The translations under genes were made by a program, and so were the position numbers. A stretch of DNA of 64,000 bases from Solidesulfovibrio sp. (GTDB lineage Bacteria > Desulfobacterota > Desulfovibrionia > Desulfovibrionales > Desulfovibrionaceae): assembly GCF_038562415.1 (NCBI RefSeq), contig NZ_JBCFBA010000011.1:1-64000 (forward strand), written 5' to 3'. A model generated the notes under the pieces. That model had not been told where the DNA came from. It saw only the letters and a list, made by a program, of their open reading frames with translations, and ran no database searches. Of this stretch, positions 44,766 through 52,907 are shown in pieces; position 1 is the first letter of the stretch, and each line of letters starts with the position of its first letter.

Positions 44766-46283
44766 ATGGGCACAAAGTTCGGACCGGGCGAACCTCGCCA
44801 GCAGATACCAGCCAGAATCATAAAGCGCCCCGAAACACCTATCACGCCGGCACCAGGATCGGCCGCAGCGACAGCCACGCAGTTAGACCCTGGCACGACG
44901 CGCCCGGTCGAAATCCAGGAGAAGGAGAACGACATGAACACCCCCACCAGCATGACCGAAGAAGCAGTTGCTGCCCCAGCGGCGGGTTTGGACACCGAGC
45001 CGGTGGATGACGCCACAGTATCTGAAGAAGATTCGGCTTCGCTGGCCGCAAATAATGCCGAAGGGCACCAGGAAGAACCCCAGGCGGGCACTACCACGGA
45101 CGACGATGCCGCTGTTGTCGGCTCGGACCAAACGTCTGAGAATGATCACGAGGCTCTCCCGCCTGCGCCACAGGATGACAGCGAGGCTGCGGTGGAAACA
45201 AAGGATGCGGCCATGCCGGAGTCCGATTCCTGCCGCACGGATTCTAACATTGAGAGCAAGGAAGCGGCCGCCGATCACCCCACTCCGTGCAAAGCTGTTC
45301 CGAAGCAAAGCTCGGCAGAAAAGGTTGAGCATTACGCAGCGCAGTTCAAGTTCATTTTTGAAAGCTTGTCAGCGGGTGGCGATATGACCAAAACCAAAAA
45401 GGACGGGCTCCAAAAATTTGACAAAATGCGTGGCCATTTCAAATCCATGATCATGAAGAACGCCACGCTTCCCGAAAAGCTTAATATTGTTTCGTCGATT
45501 AACACAGCAATATCCCCGGTTATGGTAAAAGCAGACACTCTCAGAGCGATCTGTCTCATCATTAATGGCGATATGGCCAACACCATAAAAATCGATGTTC
45601 CGCACGGCGACTGGATAAAAACGTCTGCGCAAGTCTTCCCGCACCTTGAATTGCGCCAACTGCAAAACGCCATGAAGCTTGCTGACATCGGAAAATCAGC
45701 AATGTACTGTCACCTTGGAGTTACCAAACTCCTTAAACTCGCAAATATTGCGTGCAGATCTCCGTTTAATAGCGCAGATGACCCTATCGGCATGGTCCTA
45801 GAAAGTGCCGGCGGAAAATCTTCGTTCCTGGAAGAAGATTACGACATGCTGGCTAAGATTGCCATCGCAGATTATAAGTTGAAAGACAAGGGCTTACACA
45901 TTGAGCTTAAGGCTCTTCGCAACTTTGTTGAGATCGGTCAAGAGATTACCGGCGCGGATATTGCGGAGATGCTTGCGATGCAGAAGCTCTTGGAAAAGAA
46001 TCCCGACGCCCCTACGCCGACGGACTTTATCCGGGCCAATAGCAAAAACGAAAGAAAACGCGTTTATGCCCTGACCGGTAAAGACGGAAAGAAGCGCGAC
46101 ACACAAAAGGGGAGTAATTCCCCGTCTATCCCAGACATTAATAGCATGTTCACGAAGACGCGGGAAACGATCACTTTGGCGACTGCCAATTTCGATCTCA
46201 AAGAGGCAAAAGTGGACCGGGAATTATACGACGGACTCATGGCTGATCTCGCCGCCTTCGGCAAAAAAGCTTTCCCATCTTAA
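44766..46283 (+). CDS. Cassette protein 2, unit B (505 aa, unknown)
   Basis: This 505-residue protein has the same three-part build as that at 5173: a short N-terminal block (ARIIKRPE, DPGTTRPVE), an acidic Ala/Glu/Asp-rich linker (about 60-185), and a conserved helical domain with ISPVMVKADTLRA, PHGDWIKTSAQVFP, CHLGVTKLLKLA, ADDPIGMVLE, DFIRANSKNE and IPDINSMFTKTRETI. AAAGGAGG precedes ATG 44766. The linker is poorly conserved while both ends are kept, so the linker is probably a tether. It precedes the TGT-like gene as in unit A. Confidence 0.82.
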   Translation: MGTKFGPGEPRQQIPARIIKRPETPITPAPGSAAATATQLDPGTTRPVEIQEKENDMNTPTSMTEEAVAAPAAGLDTEPVDDATVSEEDSASLAANNAEGHQEEPQAGTTTDDDAAVVGSDQTSENDHEALPPAPQDDSEAAVETKDAAMPESDSCRTDSNIESKEAAADHPTPCKAVPKQSSAEKVEHYAAQFKFIFESLSAGGDMTKTKKDGLQKFDKMRGHFKSMIMKNATLPEKLNIVSSINTAISPVMVKADTLRAICLIINGDMANTIKIDVPHGDWIKTSAQVFPHLELRQLQNAMKLADIGKSAMYCHLGVTKLLKLANIACRSPFNSADDPIGMVLESAGGKSSFLEEDYDMLAKIAIADYKLKDKGLHIELKALRNFVEIGQEITGADIAEMLAMQKLLEKNPDAPTPTDFIRANSKNERKRVYALTGKDGKKRDTQKGSNSPSIPDINSMFTKTRETITLATANFDLKEAKVDRELYDGLMADLAAFGKKAFPS

Positions 46284-46301
46284 AGACAAACTTTAGTAAG
46301 A

Positions 46302-46331
46302 CGCCCCCCTGGCCTTACACTGGGGGGGCGT
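46302..46331 (+). terminator. Intra-cassette hairpin, unit B
   Basis: CGCCCCCCTGG-type arms pair with the CTGGGGGGGCG-type arm around CCTTACA between the 505-aa and TGT-like genes. It is the counterpart of 6702-6727. No T-run. Confidence 0.5.
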
Positions 46332-46349
46332 CCAGAGGAGTCTTCATTC

Positions 46350-47234
46350 ATGGACTTATATCTTTCTTCGCCGTCACCTACAGCACTGAATCTTGTTCAA
46401 GAACGGTCCCCGGAAAGCAAACTAGACATTCTGCTCACGAGCGCCAGGATGCCTTCAGATGTTGCGGCACATATGACCCAATTTGACGGGATAACCCGAA
46501 AATGGGCATTAGACAGCGGGGCATTTAGCGACAACAACTCAAAACTTAATATTAGCAGACGAGAACTATTCTCTCGTCATGTTAATTACGCAAAAGAATA
46601 TGGCGACAAGTTCGACGTAATTTTTAACTTTGACGTCGATTTTGAGCCTGATGGCTTTCACACAAACAACGCGTATCTCCAGGAACTCAAAGAAAACGGG
46701 ATTAACGCTGTGCCGGTGATCCACAATTTAAAAAATCACGAAATCGATACGTTTATTGAAGGCGGCTACGATTATGTAGCCATCGGACAGCAAGAGGACA
46801 AAGCTAAACCTGACACACTGTTTCCTGGGGTGTTTAAGCTGCACAGTCATGGCGTAAAAACGCACCTTTTCGGCATTACGGACTTTGGATTAATTGCCGG
46901 GTGTCCTGCCACGTCATGCGATTCCAAATCCTGGCTAGACGACGCGCTCACGGGTGTAGTTCGCTTCTGGAACCCAGAAAAGCCGGGTGAAAACAAAACG
47001 GATGTAATCTATTTTCCAAATGAACTTGGCAAGAGAAAAACCGGCACGTTCCTGTGCACCGAATACAGCCACATTGACCAGTTCAAGCGTTTCATTGGCA
47101 AGTATGGCCTGACAATTGACGACTTGCGTGGCTTAAATGGGAACGTAAACAAAGAGTTCCTTGGAATAATCTATTACGAAACCGTGGCGAAGGTCGTTAC
47201 AGCAACACATGCGACCACACCCCTATTCCTTTAG
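46350..47234 (+). CDS. TGT/DpdA-like TIM-barrel protein, unit B
   Basis: This 294-residue protein is similar along its length to that at 6744. Here the key block reads ALDSGAFS, the normal form in this superfamily, with FNFDVDFEPDGF, PVIHNL, VAIGQQED, HLFGITDF and TSCDSKSWLDDALTG. Family members of the DpdA type exchange a guanine for a 7-deazaguanine in DNA or act on RNA; which applies here cannot be told from sequence. AGAGGAG lies before ATG 46350. This copy looks catalytically more canonical than the unit A copy. Confidence 0.72.
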   Translation: MDLYLSSPSPTALNLVQERSPESKLDILLTSARMPSDVAAHMTQFDGITRKWALDSGAFSDNNSKLNISRRELFSRHVNYAKEYGDKFDVIFNFDVDFEPDGFHTNNAYLQELKENGINAVPVIHNLKNHEIDTFIEGGYDYVAIGQQEDKAKPDTLFPGVFKLHSHGVKTHLFGITDFGLIAGCPATSCDSKSWLDDALTGVVRFWNPEKPGENKTDVIYFPNELGKRKTGTFLCTEYSHIDQFKRFIGKYGLTIDDLRGLNGNVNKEFLGIIYYETVAKVVTATHATTPLFL

Positions 47235-47261
47235 ACTATAACCCCATAAACATAATCACAG

Positions 47262-47298
47262 ACAAGGGTGGTCAGCGATGACCGCCCTTTTTTATTGC
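47262..47298 (+). terminator. Terminator after the unit B TGT-like gene
   Basis: AAGGGTGGTCA pairs with TGACCGCCCTT around GCGA and is followed by TTTTATTG. It is a strong rho-independent terminator at the place corresponding to 7661-7696. Confidence 0.75.
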
Positions 47299-47346
47299 GA
47301 CAAAAGCAACGTCAAAACATCCTATTACAAAGTTGTGGACAACTAT

Positions 47347-47574
47347 CTATGCATCGCCCCCAAGAGATGAAACAAACAGCAAGCTAAGGCGTCCAACAGC
47401 AAATAAACAATAAGCGAGACGAGTAAATAATAAACAAAATAACCCATAAAAAAATCTGATAAAAACACCCAACAAAACAAAGGTCCGCAACCATCGCCAC
47501 CACTTCGTCTTCACCTGCCTTCCACCTCCAAGATCAGCTTCATTATCTCGAAGACTTTCTTTCTCACGAGACAT
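47347..47574 (-). CDS. Possible small membrane protein
   Basis: This 75-residue frame has a charged start (MSREKESLRDNEADLGGG), then two hydrophobic segments (TFVLLGVFIRFFYGLFCLLF and YCLFAVGRLSLLFVSSL). The start ESLRDNEADL resembles ESLRDKDADF near the N-terminus of the protein at 43625, which may point to a shared interaction segment or shared ancestry of the 5' end. The ribosome binding site is weak. Confidence 0.45.
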   Translation of the reverse strand: MSREKESLRDNEADLGGGRQVKTKWWRWLRTFVLLGVFIRFFYGLFCLLFTRLAYCLFAVGRLSLLFVSSLGGDA

Positions 47575-47706
47575 TCCATGAGAATCAAAGAAACACAGAT
47601 ATACGATGTACATAAACAATTTTTAAATAATCATTAGACACATTTTTCCATTCAACAATTGAAGCAAGCACAAAACAATCAAACAGAAGAAACGAAGGAG
47701 CTAAGC

Positions 47707-47997
47707 ATGGACAAAGACAAATTCAACCAACTGCCAGGAGTTCAACAAAACGCCTACCTTAAACGTCAATGGACTAAATCTCGAATTGAAGAAGCAATTT
47801 CTTATCTCAAAGAAAACAACCTGCCTGTGACTGCTATGGCAATTGTACACGAAACTGGACTCTCCAAAGCCACCGTCTACAGATACCGGGAACTTATTGG
47901 TAATGAGAATCTTCGAAACTACACAAAGTTTCAAAATACTTTTGCACCACAAATCAAACCACTAGACACAACAAGCACGGCACAGATTAGCTCATAG
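47707..47997 (+). CDS. Small HTH protein (Tn554 TnpC-like)
   Basis: This 96-residue protein has a helix-turn-helix segment VTAMAIVHETGLSKATVYRY typical of small proteins that accompany Tn554-like and other recombinases or that act as element regulators. GAAGGAGCTAAGC gives ATG 47707 an ideal start. It is upstream of the DUF927 gene on the same strand with a 75-base gap and may control it. Confidence 0.65.
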   Translation: MDKDKFNQLPGVQQNAYLKRQWTKSRIEEAISYLKENNLPVTAMAIVHETGLSKATVYRYRELIGNENLRNYTKFQNTFAPQIKPLDTTSTAQISS

Positions 47998-48072
47998 TTC
48001 ATTCGCACAAACACTATCTCGACTGGCCATCAAGAAAAACTTGGTGGCCAAAAAAATTCAAAAGAGACTGAA

Positions 48073-49938
48073 ATGTTAAAAAACTTCATCAAACAATCAC
48101 CGACTGAAAACGTCCCATCACCAACACCAGGAGCGCCGGCACCTATTCTCATTAAACAGCGCATCGCCGATGCTCCAGTAGCTATGGATACAGTCCTTCC
48201 ATGGCGTTATTTGTTAACCAAAAAATTGAGCATCGACAAACAAAGCGAATCCGGGGGCCAGATCATATCGCGATACCCTCTTTTCATTTCCGAACTGTCC
48301 AAAAACAGAAGTACCGGGCTGCACTATGTCACCCTGTCATGGAAAGCCGACGGGAGATGGCACGACTTGCAAGTTGAACGCTGTATGATCGCAACAAAAT
48401 CTAATATTGTAGCCTTATCTAACTACAACATTCCTGTCACAAGTTTGAATGCAAATTATCTCATTGAATATCTCCAGGAATACGAACAGGTAAATACCAG
48501 AAATATTCCCAGAGCATTTGTCGAAAATCGATTAGGCTGGACTGATGACATGTCGGGTTTTCTATGGGGGCATTCGTACTTAACTGGTCCTTCTGTGCAG
48601 CAATCATCCAGTCAACCCTCCGTCGTGCGTTTTAAAGGGGCCGACCAGGGAGATGAGCAGTTTGCGGATGGATTTAAACAAAACGGTGATTTTCCTACAT
48701 GGATTTTACTTGCAAACGAACTACTCGAATATCCTGACGTCGCATTTTCCATGTACACTTCGCTATCGGCACCACTCCTTCCAATCCTGGGAGTTGATAA
48801 TTTCACTTTGGAACTTTGCGCTCCTAGTTCTTCTGGTAAAACGTCTACGCTGAAGTTTGCAGCTTCTGCCTGGGGAAATCCATCGTTTGCTTCTGGATCA
48901 TTTATCAATACCTGGAATGGAACCGACAATCGTATTGGACGAATTGCAGGCCTGCTCAATGGTCTGCCACTTTTCTTAGACGAAACTAAATTTGCTGAAA
49001 AGTACAAAAACAAGAATAGATACGGGAGCGACCTTGTCACAGACACCATCTACATGATCGCATCTGGGCTGGACAAAGGTCGGGCGACAATCCATGGCTC
49101 TGATGGGTTGAAATCGTTCAGAACTATCCTCTTTTCTACTGGAGAAACCCCCAGCTTGGACCTGAGCAATGATGGCGGCTCACGGGGCAGGATTATTGAT
49201 CTTTGTGGAATACCTTTCCTGAAACAGGACTCAGAAAGCAATGAAGTTGTGAACAAGATAAAGCACACCATCGATGATCATTATGGTCATGCTGGACCTT
49301 GCCTAGTTCAATTCATCCTGAATCATCGAGATCAATGGCCATTATGGAAAAGTGCTTACAAAGAAACAAGACAGATGTTGACTCAATTTCAAAACATGTC
49401 TCCAATTGAAATGAGACTGACAGAATACTTTGCCGCAGTGGCAATCGCTATTCCGATTGTCCATGCTGCAATCCCAGGACTCAGAAGGGATAAACCTGTC
49501 GTTGAATTATTTAGACAGGTTTGGGAACGTGCTAAATATGAAGCATCTTCAGCTGACATTGGACTCAAAGCTATTCAATGCGTTGACGACTGGATCAAGA
49601 TCAATCCAGACAAAATATATTCTCCAGATAATGTTCGTAAAAATATACTTTGGTCAGGAGATAGATTCGGGGCTTATTGGGATAATCAAGGTGACGACAA
49701 CTGGACTTTCATTGGATTAACCAAGCCCTGCCTAGATGATCTACTCCGAAAGAATAATCTTAAAACCAATGAAATCGTCAGACTCTGGAAAAACAAAGGC
49801 TGGCTCTGGACTGATGGATCTTCAAAAGGATATCAACGACAAGTGGCAATTCCAGGAACAGTGAACGGAACTAGCACAATGAAACTAAACCTCTACTGTA
49901 TCAGTAAACAGAATTTAGTAAGTGCAGTGAAGAACTAG
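48073..49938 (+). CDS. DUF927 helicase-like ATPase
   Basis: This 621-residue protein belongs to the DUF927 family found on integrative elements, plasmids and SaPI-like islands. The central domain (about residues 200-470) has the P-loop LCAPSSSGKTSTLKFA, an acidic Walker B-like LPLFLDETK, and the sensor-like TILFSTGETPSLDLSN. The C-terminal part (about 500-621) probably contains a winged helix. Family members are thought to act in element replication. It takes the slot of the primase-helicase in unit A, so the units appear to use unrelated replication proteins. The ribosome binding site is not strong. Confidence 0.82.
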   Translation: MLKNFIKQSPTENVPSPTPGAPAPILIKQRIADAPVAMDTVLPWRYLLTKKLSIDKQSESGGQIISRYPLFISELSKNRSTGLHYVTLSWKADGRWHDLQVERCMIATKSNIVALSNYNIPVTSLNANYLIEYLQEYEQVNTRNIPRAFVENRLGWTDDMSGFLWGHSYLTGPSVQQSSSQPSVVRFKGADQGDEQFADGFKQNGDFPTWILLANELLEYPDVAFSMYTSLSAPLLPILGVDNFTLELCAPSSSGKTSTLKFAASAWGNPSFASGSFINTWNGTDNRIGRIAGLLNGLPLFLDETKFAEKYKNKNRYGSDLVTDTIYMIASGLDKGRATIHGSDGLKSFRTILFSTGETPSLDLSNDGGSRGRIIDLCGIPFLKQDSESNEVVNKIKHTIDDHYGHAGPCLVQFILNHRDQWPLWKSAYKETRQMLTQFQNMSPIEMRLTEYFAAVAIAIPIVHAAIPGLRRDKPVVELFRQVWERAKYEASSADIGLKAIQCVDDWIKINPDKIYSPDNVRKNILWSGDRFGAYWDNQGDDNWTFIGLTKPCLDDLLRKNNLKTNEIVRLWKNKGWLWTDGSSKGYQRQVAIPGTVNGTSTMKLNLYCISKQNLVSAVKN

Positions 49939-50214
49939 GTACTTATTTTTAGTGCTGACTAAATTTTTTCGTCTCCGTCTTCTGGTCCTTTGCTAGCTAA
50001 AGATAAACATGAACCTGTGACTCTTATTATACTTACTAAATTTATTAAAAAATTTTATTTATATATTATTATAATAATGAATCATAGATAATATATAAAA
50101 GGGGAGGTGGTGGGTCAAAAAAAATTTAGTAATTTAGTCAGACGAAGGTCCAGGCTGTTCCTGGATCAGCGTGGATGTGATGATTATCTAGAAACAGACG
50201 AAGGAGCTAGCGAC
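49939..50214. other. A/T-rich stretch after the DUF927 gene
   Basis: The segment 50030-50100 is almost only A and T (TTTATATATTATTATAATAA and similar). Next to an element replication gene this could be a DNA-unwinding region of an origin. A GTG frame from 50107 runs into the next gene, but its first 36 codons lack features and ATG 50215 has the better ribosome binding site. Confidence 0.4.
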
Positions 50215-50640
50215 ATGGTCTTCCTTGACTTCCTAAAAAGTTTTGACCTTGATCCAGCAGCATTCTGTCCATTCGACATTGCAGATCAAAATGATGATTC
50301 TGATTCTGTCATTTCTGAAACAAGTAATGAGTCAATGAATATTGATCCAGAGGTGATCAAGACAAATGGTTCTGTTAGTTCATCAACCACTTGGCCTTCA
50401 TCTTCTGAAACTGACACCAATGAAATCAATTCCGGTCCTGCTGAAACAGAGGCTTGTCATGCTGGATCAAAAAACATCAAATGTACTCAATGTGATTTCT
50501 GTGAGCCCCTAGAAGACATCGAAAATGGGTCAGGTAGTTATATTTGTTCTGCCAGTCACAGAGCCATCGATGACATTTACACCAGCGCCTCAGGTTGCAC
50601 CAGCTATTATTCTTCTGAACAGATTGCTTTTGAGGATTAG
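50215..50640 (+). CDS. Acidic protein with C-terminal Cys cluster
   Basis: This 141-residue protein has a strongly acidic Ser/Asp/Glu-rich first half (about residues 25-85, likely disordered) and a C-terminal zinc-finger-like part KCTQCDFCEPL...YICSASHRAI. GAAGGAG lies 8 bases before ATG 50215. It lies between the DUF927 gene and the GC-rich repeat. Small Cys-cluster proteins next to element primases often act in replication or regulation, but I do not recognise this one. Confidence 0.6.
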   Translation: MVFLDFLKSFDLDPAAFCPFDIADQNDDSDSVISETSNESMNIDPEVIKTNGSVSSSTTWPSSSETDTNEINSGPAETEACHAGSKNIKCTQCDFCEPLEDIENGSGSYICSASHRAIDDIYTSASGCTSYYSSEQIAFED

Positions 50641-51190
50641 TTTAGTTTTGTCATTGGTCCTGTGATTTGACTTCGGGAGTCCTGCAACATTTGAAATCAA
50701 AATGAGTCATGCGAGACAATAGGAACTTTGATGTCAATGACTAAAATACCACTGGACATCAACACCTACTAACCCTAGCCATGTCATCAGCCAATGTTTT
50801 CAAATATCATTGGTCTGCAACCCACAAGATCATGAAGAAAACAATATTATCCCAGTTGCTGTTCGTATATCTATTTACTATTGAAACTTCCAGCATGTCC
50901 GTGTCAATGTTATTTTAAAAGTTACAGATAGATATTGAACTTCACTGTACGGTGTCTGAGCAAGGCCCTTGGCTTATCCGAGCTGAGGGCTTTGTTCTTT
51001 ATGGGATGCAAAGCTGAAACTCAATCAGCAAAGGAGGATGGACTATGATATTTAGGGTCATCACATTTCTCATAGCTTCGAAAATGGCTCGGGAGATACT
51101 GAAGCAAACACTAATAGTAGTCATAAAGAGATCCATTTGAACCTGTTAACACCGGGGGAGAATTGTCTTCCCCGTCTTCTTGCGATTTTG
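50641..51190. other. Intergenic region, nothing firm seen
   Basis: About 550 bases with no reading frame that has both a ribosome binding site and protein-like composition. A hairpin GCCCTTGGCTTATCC...GGGC lies near 50970. Confidence 0.35.
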
Positions 51191-51400
51191 TTTGTCGAAA
51201 GCGAGTCTCCTGGAAATAGATCCTCAGTCATGTGCTTGCCAGCAGTCCCGATGTCCCGGGGGATTTACTGGCCTGCCCTCCCCTGGAAACACCCCTTTCA
51301 AATCTCCCGTCTCCTGCGCTTTCGGGGTCCTCCCCATAGTTGACCCTACATCGGACCTGAAAACCCCAGGAACTCGATCCTAGGGCCAAAGAACGATTTT
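51190..51400 (+). repeat. GC-rich dispersed repeat, variant upstream of the second HTH/AbrB gene
   Basis: Blocks GGCCTGCCCTCCCCTGG, CGGGGTCCTCCCC, GAAAACCCCAGGAACTCG and CCTAGGGCCAAAG-ACGATTTT match the stretch at 11780-11915, which has the same relation to the HTH/AbrB gene of unit A. Confidence 0.5.
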
Positions 51401-51520
51401 GCCATGAGCTTGTTGAAGTTTTCATCTTCAGGATCGGCACTGAACATCGCAGTATGTTCTTATCCTTCGATGATATAGATATTGTAATGGTATCCTGAAC
51501 TTAAAATCAAAGGAGCAACC

Positions 51521-51904
51521 ATGTCATCCAAGAAGGATCAAGCACTGGAGTCGTCTTCTGCGGATATCGCTGACAAGAAAAAGCGTCCTGAGTCCAGATA
51601 CAATGCTTCGGTTCTCCGGGAGCTTATCAAGGAAGGCCTCGATGCGAAGTCCATCATGGAAAGAATGAATATCACGCATAAGCCCACGCTTAAGCACTTC
51701 ATTCTCAAGCTCACCAGTGACGATAGGAAATTCTACGACGTCAAGGGACTTTATCTGAAAAGCTCCAGTCGTCCCTACGTCAACAAGAAGGGTGTCGTCT
51801 GCTTCAACATCCACAAGGTGGACCTGGGCGACCTGGAGGTCAAGGAAGGTGATGAGTTCGCCATTACTGCCGAAGATGGCAAGATCATCTTGACGGTGAT
51901 CTAA
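51521..51904 (+). CDS. HTH plus AbrB-like small regulator, unit B
   Basis: This 127-residue protein is the counterpart of that at 12033: basic N-terminus, VLRELIKEGLDAKSIMERMN, KPTLKHFILKL, YDVKGLYLKSS, and the AbrB-like end GDLEVKEGDEFAITAEDGKI. AAAGGAGC is about 6 bases before ATG 51521. It again precedes the recombinase pair, which supports a linked role such as timing of integration or excision. Confidence 0.7.
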   Translation: MSSKKDQALESSSADIADKKKRPESRYNASVLRELIKEGLDAKSIMERMNITHKPTLKHFILKLTSDDRKFYDVKGLYLKSSSRPYVNKKGVVCFNIHKVDLGDLEVKEGDEFAITAEDGKIILTVI

Positions 51905-51915
51905 CTGCAACATGT

Positions 51916-51952
51916 AACCAATGCCACGCCTTAAGGAGGTGGCATTTTATTG
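51916..51952 (+). terminator. Terminator after HTH/AbrB-like gene, unit B
   Basis: AATGCCAC (51921-51928) pairs with GTGGCATT (51940-51947), followed by TTATTG. It corresponds to the terminator at 12423. Confidence 0.75.
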
Positions 51953-52237
51953 TTTCACGAAAAAGCTTTCTAGCTACTGCGACAGAAATAACCAGATTCG
52001 CAGCTTGAAAATTACGAACTCCTGATCCAGGCATTTGAATCAATTCATACAGATATGGAATAACTATCGGAAAGAACGGTAATAGGTAGAATCGTACATT
52101 GGAGTGCTTTTCTATGGGAAGCTATTGGACTTCAACGAGTTACAGCCAGCCCCCAAAAGTCTGCCCCGCTACCCTAGCTTTTGAAAGTACGGTTTCACCA
52201 TCCTGGAACTAGAAACTTTCATTCAAAGGAGTTGTTC
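51953..52237. promoter_or_regulatory. Intergenic region upstream of the second short recombinase
   Basis: About 285 bases without a gene. It must carry the recombinase promoter and is in the place equivalent to 12469-12805. No repeat or box recognised with confidence. Confidence 0.3.
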
Positions 52238-52792
52238 ATGAAAGTGGAGCCGATCATCAACATGAAAGACATCAAGAGCATCAAGAAACTCTTGGTGGAT
52301 CGTCCGAGGGACAGGCTACTATTCGTGCTAGGTATTAATTCTGGACTGAGAGTACAGGACCTTTTGGCCCTTAAAATCTCAGACGTTAGAACCTGTAGCA
52401 TCGGCGACAGGGTTAGTATCAAAGAAAAGAAAACTGGCAAAGAAAACGTCTTCATTATGAACAAGGAGATCAAAACAGCTTTGGATGAGTACTTGCGATG
52501 CGCTAAACGCCAAGATGACCACTACCTTTTCAAAAGCCGAAAAGGCCAGAACTATCCATTAACTACCTATGCCGTAACCATGATGGTTCAAAGGTGGTGC
52601 GACGAGATCAATCTCAAGATCAATGCGGGTGCACACACTCTACGCAAGACATGGTGCTATCAACAAAGGCAAATGGGTTCATCGTGGGAACTACTTGCGA
52701 AGCGGTTGAACCACAGCACACCTTCAATAACAAGGAGATACCTTGGAGTTCAGGAGGAAGAGGTTGAAGAAATATTGATGAAATCCATTTAA
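52238..52792 (+). CDS. Short tyrosine recombinase (catalytic domain only), unit B
   Basis: This 184-residue protein is highly similar to that at 12806. Active-site residues are intact: Arg in SGLRVQDLLALK, Lys in KEKKTGKENVF, H-x-x-R in AHTLRKTW, His in LNHSTPSI, Tyr in RRYLGV. ATG 52238 follows AAAGGAG; a longer frame from 52181 is not conserved in unit A. It forms a fixed pair with the integrase 115 bases downstream. Confidence 0.86.
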   Translation: MKVEPIINMKDIKSIKKLLVDRPRDRLLFVLGINSGLRVQDLLALKISDVRTCSIGDRVSIKEKKTGKENVFIMNKEIKTALDEYLRCAKRQDDHYLFKSRKGQNYPLTTYAVTMMVQRWCDEINLKINAGAHTLRKTWCYQQRQMGSSWELLAKRLNHSTPSITRRYLGVQEEEVEEILMKSI

Positions 52793-52801
52793 CACTTTTA
52801 C

Positions 52802-52830
52802 AAAGGAGCGCAAAGCTCCTTTCTTTAGTT
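52802..52830 (+). terminator. Terminator between the recombinases, unit B
   Basis: AAAGGAGC and GCTCCTTT form a stem around GCAAA, followed by CTTTAG. Same place as 13372-13397. Confidence 0.7.
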
Positions 52831-52907
52831 CCTCTTGCTACACTAGTTCCGCTATCAATTCCTTTCTTCTCATTGATCCTAACATAAATTTGCACTTGGA
52901 GGTGCTT

